This document shows positions 20,101 to 32,100 of a stretch of DNA of 64,000 bases, piece by piece. The stretch comes from Pterobdella sp. o SKG-2022. Lineage: Eukaryota > Annelida > Clitellata > Hirudinida > Piscicolidae. The notes beneath the pieces are model-generated. The model made no database searches, was not told where the DNA came from, and saw only the letters and a program-made list of their open reading frames with translations. The stretch spans positions 15,857,447 to 15,921,446 of the forward strand of contig OZ038322.1 of NCBI GenBank assembly GCA_964035795.1. The letters are read 5' to 3'. Numbering within the stretch: the first letter of the stretch is position 1; each line of letters starts with the position of its first letter. A program made the translations under genes and the position numbers.

Positions 20101-23100
20101 TTATCTTTTATAAGTGCTTATTTTGAAAATGAAAATTTTTTAAGTATGTTTCATAATGATTTTTAGGTATGTGATTGTAAGTTCCACTTTAGTAGACTTG
20201 AAGACGGCAAAGAAGCTCCAATGCCCATTTTCAAAGGCAAGAGAGGAAGCGAAGCTCTTAGAGGTTTTTCACTACTTTCACATTGAAATCGAAAAGCTCA
20301 ATTTGCTTATATTTAATTTGAAACATAAAACAGCTTTGATCGAAATTGAAAATATTTTCGAAAACCACATGAGTACCTTGCAAGCTGTCAAAAAAAATAT
20401 ACTCGACGTCAAAGCGATCTCTTGGATTGATGACTTCAGCAGGTTTGAACCTTATAATGTAAGACTTGTTTAAAACTCAGAAACCTACTGGTGACATTAA
20501 TTTTAAAAATGCTTATAAAATGTGATTTTTATCAATAATTTTTAAAAATTAAATCATCTTTAACTGAAAAGTTTAAGTTTATTTCTATTTAATTAACTAA
20601 GTCTGCCTCTAAGTAGTTGTAACTTGAACCGCTACCTTGTCACAAAAGTTCGCATATAATTTTGAAAAAGTCTTCACATCTTCTTGAAAATAAAGAGGAT
20701 TTTCAAAAAAAATTGCTTCAGATTTTTTACATATACAGACTTGTTAAGTAAATGCATTGAAACAACCAGCACATTACCCTGAATAAGCGTTTGGGAAATT
20801 ATAAAATCTCTGAATGTTGAGTTGAAGAAAATAAATAAGAGAAAATTGTGTGTATTTTGTTAGAGATTAGTTTTCTTGAAACCCAAGTGTATTATTTGAA
20901 CTGAGTCTTATGCAAGGTCTTAGTGAACCTGTCACTACAAAAATTGTCAGACAGATTATGATTTGTATGAGTTCTGTGAATGAAAGTGTATTTTTGCCGT
21001 AATGCTGAAATCCGTGGAAATGGAGATTGTCCAGGTATGATGCAAAATTTCATTGAAAACATTTCTGAAGATCGTAGGACAGAGGTGATCCACTTGAGAG
21101 GTTTAAAGTTAATTGAACATATCACAGAAGTATAAGCGCTCATGGTTGAAGGATAATAATCTTTGGTTCAAATTTTAATTGTTTGAAAAATTTTTTTTAT
21201 TATATAGAAGACAAGATTGGGTAAAAATTTAACCGTGAAAAGGGTTCTTATTTTTAGGCCTAGTTTCAGACGTGCTCACTGTCCAGGTACAGCGTGTCTT
21301 GTTGATGGTAGCTAGATAAAGATGGCTGGCGATGAAAATTTCAAAGTTGTCACAGAGTTTTCCTATCTTTAAAATTTTTTGTTTTTTTGGGTTAAATGTT
21401 AGCTTGCATCAATGACACGGCCGTGAGTATGCCAATTTCTTTTCTTCTCACTAATCCCATTTTCCTTTGTTGACTAGAGGCCGCGTTTATCCAAGCTGTA
21501 CCAGACGCTTTGCTTCAAGAGGTTGAAAAGTTTGAAGTTTTATGGGTTTCAACTTTTTTATTCAAAAATTTTTTTCATCTTATAATTTCAAAATTTTTTG
21601 GATATTCTATAGCTTTTCTATAATAAGGTTTCGGAACGGGATGAAGGATTTGGAGGTGATGATGCAGAACCTCATCAACAGTGCCTTCGACACCATCATC
21701 ACTGTAGAAGAAGGGGTTGATCTGCTGGACATTTTCATCAACGCTGTTGAAAGACCGGTTCATATTTTAAGTTTCAGAGACGTTTTTATAGTAAATAAAA
21801 ATATAAAATCTCTAATATTAAAATCGTATTGTAACTTCAATAGGGAATCAAAAGGACAATAGAGAAAAAGACTGAAGATATATGGGGCATTCTCAATGCT
21901 GAGGTTGGCATGTTTAAATAAGATTCTTTTTCAAGAATTCAATTATATAAATGAAAACTAGGATTTAAATGAACTTGCCTATACAAAACTCTTCGTTGCT
22001 TAAGTAGCATGCTCAAGTTCGTTCTCACGTGCCCATCAATCGAGTGGCCTTGTATATATAGAAGTACTTTTAAATTTATGGCACCGAGGATAATCTTTTA
22101 TAATCGATTATAGTCGAGACAAGCAGATATATCGTTGTTTTGTGGACTTTGTTTTCTGTAGAATATTTTGCAGATATTTTTGATTTTTTTAATCTTTAAA
22201 ATAAGGAAATTATGAGTTACACTCATTTGTTTAACGAGAATTAAAATTCTCAATTAGTTCATATAATAGAAAAAAACACTGGTTTATTGAGAAGCTTATT
22301 ACACGAAGCTTTTCGTAAGAATATTTTGCATTATCAAGTGATAATGTAAGATATTCTCACTTGATAATGTAAGATATTCTCACTTGATAATGTAAGATAT
22401 TCTTACGAAAAGCTTTGTGTAACAGGTTTCTCAATAACCATAGTGTTTGTTTCTATTATATTGATTTCCGGCTATTTTACGTCAATTAGTCCAATCTACC
22501 AAAATTCATTAATGTAGTTTATATTCATAAAACATTTCAAGTTCGAAGTCATCATGTTAACTTATATGAAATTCAAAGCTGAACTTTGTGAAGCGGGAAA
22601 TATCTCAGAAGTCGTTGTTTTTGTCTCCTTGGAAGCCCAAGTATGCAGGCATGTGTGCATGGGTGAAGATGATGAAGCGCAGTTTGGAAAGAGAAATATC
22701 GGTTAGATTTTGTCGATAAGTTAAATAAAGTATTACATTTGATTATTTTTTTCTAAAATCATGAAAATAATTAGTTTTTAGATCGATCGAAGTTCCTACC
22801 AGTAGTTGCGACAGAGGAGGATATAAGACATGCCTTCAGCCTCTTATGCCTCTCCATTGATGAGTTTGCTATGAGGTGTTACAACGATTGGATTGCCGAA
22901 CTTATGAAAGTGGTTTGTTACCTTTTTTGCTTTTAGTTATTATTTTCCAAACATTTTTATTCAAATTACATTAGATTTTTGGTAGCTATTTTCCATTTTG
23001 GGAATGTTTATTATATAAAATTCATTTGTTGAAATCCTCCTTTGTAGAGTCTGAATCAATTTTATACATATTTTTTAAGATGAACTTACATTATCACGAA

Positions 23101-26100
23101 CTTGATAATGTAAGTTCAGCTCCGTAGTTCCAGTATAAATGTAAATTTTTGTTGAACCTATTGAATACTCTTCAGGATCCTTACAAATTACATGACGCCC
23201 CGCTACTCAAAAGGAATGTGGAGAAAGGAATGATTGATATTAATTACGATGAGTAAGTTGTCTTTAAGTGATGTCTTAAAGGATTTGAAATATTTAGTTT
23301 TGATTAAATTGTTGATCATAAAACAACCAATATGGATTATTTTCAGCCAAACTAATTTATTTTTTTCGTATCTAATAATCAAATAAGCAACATAAAACAT
23401 TGTTTTTAAGTGTATTTGAATACCAGAAAATTTTTGCAAGTTGAAGCCACATTATCCTTTCACAATGAGAGTTTGACCTGCGAAAACTTTGTGGCATTTA
23501 AATAAATTTCAAAATAATTTCTCGTCGACTCTAATTTTTATTAAATCAATTCTAAAACTTAATTTCAAAACTCTTCAGAAACTTGATGAAAGCTTTCAGA
23601 GAAGTGACATATTGGGAGCAGCTCAACTACGAGTTGCCAGGCCACATTTATGACGTGCTGTTGAGGAGAGAGGCCTACAGGGTGCAGAGAGAAAATGTGA
23701 TGTTGGTTGTCAGAGAATACAATAGGTTGCAGATCTTAATGTGTTGTTTTGAAAAGTAAAGTTCATGCTTATTATATTGAAAGATAATTTATGAATGTTC
23801 GTTTCAGAATTGTCTCTCTATTGTCAGCATCTGAAAGAGGTCTTTTCCGTGAAAGAATAATGTTTTTGGATAGGAAAATACTTCCTGGTCTCACCAAAAT
23901 AACATGGTCTCAAAACATATTAGCTGAACAATATTTGCTAGAATGCAAGACTAACACTACGAAGGTAAAATAGAGTTTTTTAAAATATTCAAGTATTTCG
24001 AGTCTTTGAACATTCACTCAATGCTGCCTACTACTTTTAGAAGTTAGAATTAAATTATTTGGATGTTTCAAAGCCATTTATCATTTCTATCATGTCAGAT
24101 TCAACATCAAATCGATTCTTATAAAGCTGCAAACATGGAGATTTTGGACTCTTGTGTGAAGATCAGTGAATTATTGCTACTCAATATTAATCGAAAAACC
24201 GTTTATGAAGACTCAAAGTTTGAAACTTCACAAGTAATTAAGTTTTTAGAACATATGAACAATTTATAATATCATTTAAAATTGTATTCACCGGTTTTAG
24301 AAAGAATTTTGTGGAAAGGCTTTGGAAAGCATCAAAGCGAAGCATCAAACAATTATGAAAGTGTTGTTGAAGACTTTCGAGTTTTTCAAAAACGATGGTC
24401 CAGAGGTATAAAACTTGATAAAATTTTTGCTTTGAGAATAAAAAGTTTTTTAATGTTTCAAACTTGGAAGGTTCAACAATCATGGATGAACTACACAATA
24501 AAAGTGGATTATTTGATTGAAGATGCTCTCAGGGCGAACATTAAACAGTCCTTCCAAGAAATCACCAGATCCATCATCGGAGACGGCAAGGCAGGCCAAG
24601 CACCCACATTCAAGCTCAATTTGATACTTAAGAAAAGGGAAGGACAAGAAATAGTATGTCTTAGTTGCATTACAAGTTTTGATTTCAATAGTAGAGTAAT
24701 GAAGATTTCTTATTTGATTTAATAATAAATCCGGCGTTCAAAATTTGAATAAAACATTGGTAAACTCATGTTTTCTATAATCTATATAGTTATACTTTTT
24801 TACATAAAGTTTTGGTTAATTCCTAGAACTAATACAACCACAATAGGAACCAATTAATAGAGATTAAAAATCAAACTTTTGATAAAATTTTTTCTACTGA
24901 AATAAAATCATCTTTCATAGATGGATTTTTCACCGTCACTACAAGAGCTCAACCGGATGATAATGGACACTGTTGAGATGTGCTTGAATGCCTTGAGCAC
25001 CATAGAGAGGCTGCCTAATGTTCTTAAAAACAATGAAATTCTTGAAGTCTGTATTTTTTTCAAAAAATTTTTTATAAATATGTATTAACATTAAAACATA
25101 ACAGCCCATGAATACAAGCATCGAAAAGGATCCGGATGTAATGAAAATAGAAAAAGTCATATTGGCGGGTATTCAAACAGGAATCAAAGGATTGCACCAG
25201 TATTTGAGTGGTTGGCTACCTTTCAAAGAAATATGGGAAGTTGATAAAGACTATTTCATAGAAAAATATGAATTGACTAATCCAAGCTCCGCGGCGTTCG
25301 ATGCTGACATAGACAGGTATAAAAAAGTTTGAACACCCAGTCCACGTTGATTATATATTTAATTTTGAACAAAAAAATATAAATAATTTTTCAAGGAACA
25401 AAAAATAAAATAGCTTCATCAATTTAACAGCGTAAAGTTTTGAATAATTATTTGCAGGTACTCAGAACTATCATCTAGTGTTCAAATGCTTGAATCAATC
25501 ATCATCGTGCATTTTGCATTGGTTGACGCATCAATGTTGAAAGTTTCGGTGACGAGTCACTGTCAAGAGTGGCAAAACAGACTGTGCCAAGTACTGAACA
25601 CAATAGCTAAAAATAACCTTGAAAGAACATACAAATACATAGAAGAAAGTAGAGCTAAGTAAATAGTTCTCAATTACATTGATTGGTTAATTTTTTTGAA
25701 TCAGAAAAAAATCGAAAGTTTTTCATTAATTTAGTACTTGCATATTTTAAATAAATATTTCAGTAATAAATCAATTCACGGTTTAACTTTGTTCTTCTGG
25801 TAGATTAGTGGTGGTCCCGAACACATTAGATCAGCTAGAGAGCATCTTGATCAAGTGGGATGAGCTCAACAACGAGAAGACTACTGTTGAAGGTATCTTT
25901 AAAAGATGAAAACAGTTATATTGCTAGTTCTTTTTGTTTAAAGTAATTAAAGATTTTATTTTCTTTTCCATATTTTAATGTACAAGATTTTTTCCGTCTT
26001 TTCAGACATCGTTGTATTTTTTTATACTATTTTTTCCACAAATAATCAAATGATAGTAATTTTTGTAGATTTATTGAAAGACAAAAGCTAGAGTTTTTGA

Positions 26101-29100
26101 TAAGTATACCCTCAAATTTTATGTTTTTTAAAAATAGTATGAAAGATTTATTATTAAAAAATTTTTCATTTCTTTCAATTATGATAATGTTTTATTCCTA
26201 CCCACAATGTTTTCAAACCATTTTACAGCTAGTTTCTCTGAGATATTTGAGCAATACAACGTTTTACACAAGCATGACGTGGAAATCTTGGAAGAAATGT
26301 CATTGAAGCTAAAGAACCTCAACAAGGAATGGAACGATTACTGCCACGAGCTTGAAGACACTGAATTCGCTTTGAAAAAGATCAAAGTATTTACTTTTTA
26401 TTATATAAGTTTAAAAACCGACATTTTCCAATGCGGAAGTAAGGAAAGCTTCTGAACTTGTTTGAAAGTATAACAATTGGCATCACTTAATTACAGGATA
26501 AGTTTAGGCAAACTTTACTAGCACAAGCAGAAGATTTGAAAAAGCAAATACTTTCCACTGTTGAAGATTTCCATACAAAAGGTTGTTTTGTATTATTTTC
26601 TTATAGTATTTATTCAATTAACACATTTTTAAAATTTTGACAGATAATAACATAAAAAAAAATTAATCCTCACATTATTTTTTACCAGGTCCTTTCAACG
26701 CTAACATAGCACTTACTGATGCACAAGAAATTATACAAAACTTCAAGGAATATGTGAAGACATTCAGGGAACAAGAGATGGGGATAAGGCAGGGGCTGAT
26801 GCTCTTTAAGTTGGACCAGCCTGCCTCTAGAGACGTCAACAAAATGGAACTTGTCAGTCAACTCTTACTTAAGATCCATGTTTCAATTAAAAAATATGTT
26901 GTATTTCAAGATTTTATGTTGATTTTGTAGGAGCTTGATCATTTGGAGGACATATGGAAACTGGTGGGGCAATGGCAAGCATATTGGAATTCATGGAAGG
27001 ATATTTCTTTCACGAACGTCAAACTAAAAGAACTTGATGACTTGTCAAACACTATCTACAAAAAAGCATTAAAGTTATCTAAAGAACTGAAGGTTACTAA
27101 TTGATGAAGTATTTTTTATGAACTTTTCAAACAAATTTTACACTAACATTAATTATGGTTGCAGACATATAATTGGGCGATGATAGACACTTTGAAGAAA
27201 AATACAGAGCTCTTCCGTTCAATAATCCCAGTCATAGGGGAGCTCAACAACCCTCATTTCAGACCCAGACATTGGCAGCAGATTGAGGTGATGTAGCTAG
27301 CTGAACCCTTTTTCAATGTTTCAATGTTTCAATGAACAGTTTTCAATGTTTTAATTGCCAAAATAACTGCCCCAGTGATAAATGATTCTTATCAAAATCC
27401 AATACAGAATGTGGTTGGAAAGCAATTCGATCAGAACGATGAAAGATTTACTATCGAGAAAATAATTGAAATGGAATTTTTTTTATATGCTGAGAAAGTG
27501 GGTTGAAGTAGTAAATATAAATTCCTTAACTTTTTATTTATTCAGATCACTGAAATTTCTTTCTCGGCTTCAAAAGAAATTCTGATAGAAACAAGTCTTA
27601 ATGAAATATCTACCAGTTGGGAAAATATCGAGTTTGATTTTGTTTTCTTCAAGGATAAAGAAACTTTAAAAATCAGGTTTACATTATTAATTAACAAGGT
27701 TTTTAAAACTAGTGATATGCATAACAAAATTTATGAACATTGATAATTTTTATTATTAAGTACGAAGCTTTTCGTTAACAGCGTAACATTTTTAAGACTT
27801 GAAAAGAATATACAAGTTTGCTATAATAGTTTCTCAATTCTCATTGGTAGGTCAATAGAAGAAGTATTAAAAAATCACGAAGAGAACCAGTCGAGATTAA
27901 ACATTATGAAGTTCTCCAAGTACGCGCAGGCATTTTTACATAGCATAGTGGAGTGGGAAGGAGTTTTGTCAACGATTTTGGAGTCGGTTGAAAGTCTTTT
28001 GAGCATTCAGAGAACATGGCTATATTTAGAAGTGATTAGTTTTCAATGTTTCCTTTTTTAGGAAAAACTTCGCGTTCAAGATTATAGTTTTTTACTTTGA
28101 ATTAAACTTTTCATCAGCAAATTTTTTCGGCTGAAGACGTACGCAAACAAATGATCAAAGAAACCATATTTTTTGATGATGTTAATCAAAAGTGGAAGAT
28201 GCTGATGAGTCAACTTTTCAAAATAAAGAATGTATACATGGCATGTCATCGTCAAGGTTTTTTTCAACATAAAATTCGCACCATTATATTTTAATATTTT
28301 TTATTAATTCAATAATATTGTGTTTTATCTTCAAATTTGATTTTCATTAATTCTCAGATCTTTTGATATTTTTGGAGAAAATAAAAAATCGTTTGGAGTT
28401 TATAATGAATTCGTTGGATCTCTTTTTTGAAACCAAAAGGAAAGTCTTTCCTAGGTTTTATTTCATCTCCAATACTGACATGATTGAAATCATGGGTTTA
28501 TCTAGAACGCCCGTAGAGCTTCAATATTACATACGAAAGTGTTTTGAATTTATAAAAACACTCACTATGTCTAAGGTAAGATCTTTGATAATCTATCTTC
28601 AATAAAACCTTGATTAAAGTCTCAACTTATAAACGTTATTCATTCCTAATAAGGTTGGACTTTCTCAAAAGTGGGAAGCCACTCACATGAACTCTGCTGA
28701 GGGAGAGAGTGTGGCGTTTAACAATTCTATACAAATTGAGGAGCATGCCGAGGTATTTCCAACTCAACATTGATGAACTCACAGGTGTAAATCTCAAACT
28801 CCAATTGAATGAACTATTATCCCTATTAAGGTGTGGTTTTTAGAAATGGAAAAAATGATGAAAGCTACTGTGAAAGAGGAATTAAAAAAATGCAAGACAA
28901 GTCTTCGAAGAAACATGAGCAAGAGGGAAAAGTGGCTCAAAGAGAATTCTGGACAGGTGACGCTTTTGACTGCAGGCGAATACCCATATGAGCATTATTT
29001 CACATTGTAAACTTCACATTATTATTTTAGAACCACATTTAGTTATTAGACGTCTTTGAAGCATTTTTATGATGTCTAAAATTTGATAAAACAGGCATGC

Positions 29101-32100
29101 ATATGCGCCACTCTCATCCAATGGACCACTGACGTCACTCGTTCGTTGATCATGGTGAAGGAAAATGGAGAAAAAAATGCTCTAAAAGTTTTGAAGAAAA
29201 AAATTGTAAGTTTTTATGAATTACTCCAAAGTTATTTTCATCAGACATAGTTATTGCTCCAACTTCATGAAACATCAAAAAATATTCTTTCAATGAAAAC
29301 AACTATTTTTCAACAAAAATTAGAAAAAAATTAGTTTTTTTTATTATAATCAAGATCGGCCTGTTGAACAAGGTATGCCAGTTGATTCATAGTAGCATCT
29401 CGCCATTGGTGAAAGCAAAGACGTCGGCTTTCATCACAATAAAGATCCACTGTAGAGATGTGGTTGATAGGCTCTTCAAAGCAAACTGTGCCGATCCGAA
29501 TTCTTTTGATTGGATGAAAGAATTCAGGTTTGCGAGATCATGATAATTTTTTCATCATGGTTTTATTGAATTCAATTGTTATTTCTACAAAGTTCCGTTT
29601 TTTTTTAATTTTTATCTAATGTTATTGGAAAGGTAAACAAAAAAGTATTTATCCAAAAAAACATGAAGACTTGCTTACATTATCAAGTTAAAAGCTTCGT
29701 GACATTTTTCAATAATTACTTTGTGTTTGTTTACAATAATATTTGATTCAGTCATTAATTTTAGTGGCTTTACTAGCAGTTTTTTACTCAGTGTCACATA
29801 GCGACATGAAAAATAGGAATTTATATCAATTTCTAATAAAATTCATTTTGAGTTAGTTTTATGTTATTGTAAACTATATTTATTCTTTAAATTACTCAGA
29901 TCTTATTGGGACAGGGATTCGAATGAATATATAATCAAGCAAACGAACTGTAGTTTTCCCTATAATTACGAGTATTTGGGAAACACGAGTCGGATTGTGA
30001 TAACTCCTTTGACTGACAGGTACTTTTCCATTATCTCCAAATCTTAAATTAGTTTCTACTTTTTATTTAATAATTTTTTTCATAAAAATTTCTAATCTGA
30101 TTCAAATCAAAATTGTATCAACTGCACACCACGAAACTTCATAATATGAATTCCCTTTCGTCCTTCTCAATTAATAAGCGTTTGATTCGAACATTTGTTC
30201 TTTTTTTCCAATTCTTTAATATTCAACTAATATACTTAAAATAACCTGTTAGATGTTATATAACAATGTTATGTGCTCTCTACACGCACAAATTGGGGGC
30301 TTTGAGAGGGGGAGTAGGAACGGGAAAAACGGAGACTGTGAAAGATGTAGGAAAAGCTTTAGGCTCATATGTTGTTTGCATCAATTGCTCTGAAAAACTT
30401 GATTACAAATCAATGGGACGATTTTTTTCTGGTCTTGTTCAAGTTTGTGGTTTTATTCGATAGTTTTTACTTTCTAACTTAGAAAGAAAAAGTTTGAATC
30501 TATTGCAGTGTCTCAAAGAATAATTCATATTTAAAATAACGTTAAGGCTGGTGTTTGGGGCTGTTTTGATGAGTTTAATCGCATCAATATTGAAGTCCTT
30601 TCTGTAGTGGCTCAAAAACTTTTTTCAATATTCAGTGCTCTTGCTTCCCATCTTACCTCTTTCATCTTTGAAGGAAGTGAAATCAAACTTAATCCAAACT
30701 GTGGTATTTTCGCCACTATGAATTACAGTAAGTGTTAAACTTCAATTTATACTTACTTTCATAATATAAGAAAAAAAATAATTCCAAAACCTTGCTTTTT
30801 CATGCTATCATTTAAGTCTAGTTATTACAATAGTTTTCTCCGTGCATCTTATTCATTTTCGAAGCAAAATAATTAAAATAATTTTGAAGAGCTTCAAGAA
30901 GCTTACGAGATCCCTGACAATCTGAAAGCAATGTTCAGGTTGTTATTTTTACCATAAGTCGGTGATTAAATTTTTTATTATTTATTTTTATTTATAGTAA
31001 AGCACAAACAAACACAGACCAGTGGCTTTGTTGGTGCCTGACATCCTCCTCATCGTTGAGACACTGTGCTTCGTAGAAGGCTTCACCAATTCAAAAGTCG
31101 CTGCATTTCATAAAATGCTTTGTGATATATAATATAAATGATATCTAGGCTTTCAAAATAAAACCTTATTCATAATTTTTTTACGTCGATTTTGGAAGAA
31201 CTTTAGTAAATTTATTAAGCAAAAAATTTGTTCAATAAATTTACTAAAGTTCTTCCTTAAATCGAAGTAACAAAATTTTCAAAATTTATTCATAAGTCAA
31301 TTTATGATGTCTCTAAAAAGTTAAAACCTAATTTAGAATCTGTTATAGGGTTTTCTACATTTTGAAATACTTTGTATTGTTCTTTCAGGTATTGAGTAAA
31401 AAATTGGTAAACTTTTACTCATTAGCGCAACAGCAGTTAACCAGAAAAGCTCATTATAACTTATCTGTTAGAGCTATTGTTTTATGCGTCAAGTTTGCTG
31501 GAGTTCAAAAAAGAGAAGTTTTAACTGAAGAAGAGGTTACTTTTTTCTCATATATTCACGTTGTCAAATTTTATATTTTTTTTATATATTTATATCTATA
31601 TTTGAAAAAAAGTATTCCAATATCCAAAACAGATCTTTGTTTTGTCCATCTTAAATTGCAACATTGCTATGCTAGATGCAAAAGATATTCCTGTTTTTAT
31701 GCAGCTTGTTTTTGATATCTTTCCTGGAGTAGAAGTGCAAAATTTGGAGTACCCAAAAGTATGTCGTTAGATCCATTATAAGATAACTGTCAGTTTTAGA
31801 ATGTTCAAGTTTTGAATTTTTTTTCAAATGTTTCTTTTAAACGTTTGTAAATTTTAGGTCGATGAAGGTATAAAAATTCAGCTAGATAAGTTGGGTTTGA
31901 AGAAATATCCACAAATGATAAAAAAACTGTACCAACTCTTTGAACTTCGCAAAAGAAGTCATTGTAGCATAGTATTAGGGGAAACTCTCACAGGTAAGTC
32001 TTCCTGTTTGAAGGTGCTCAAGGAAACCCTGTGCTACCTGGCCACAGAAACAGATGGTAGTTTCGAAATTGTAAAGGTTAATAATCTCATATTTTATTAT

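Larger units (their letters stand above)
17172..25891 (+). other. DNAH2: Dynein gene: tail (stem) region exons
   Basis: Phase-consistent exons include 17172-17210, 17588-17842, 17916-18055, 18173-18303, 18876-19042, 19148-19219, about 19423-19614, 19682-19819, 19921-20029, 20167-20261, 20333-20440, 21628-21757, 21843-21901, 22609-22701, then further exons from about 22792 to 25891. They encode the heavy-chain stem that dimerises with the partner heavy chain and binds intermediate chains. Recognisable blocks are [73 protein letters not shown] and [20 protein letters not shown]. The short intron at 20262-20332 explains an apparent frame change there. Confidence 0.88.

Noticed and set aside
20262..20332. 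Frameshift in the dynein tail
   Set aside because: A 71-bp intron with a GTTTTT donor and an AAACAG acceptor restores the frame and the expected homology (ALIEIENIF), so it is not a lesion.
20880..21140. Coding-like segment ([20 protein letters not shown]) in a dynein intron
   Set aside because: No splice phase connects it to the flanking exons, the flanking dynein exons join without it, and I recognise no family. It may be transposon debris.
31009..31140. Stop codons around RPVALLVPD suggesting a dynein pseudogene
   Set aside because: Using the ACACAG acceptor at 31018 and the donor after TNSK at 31095 removes the stops and gives the expected protein.
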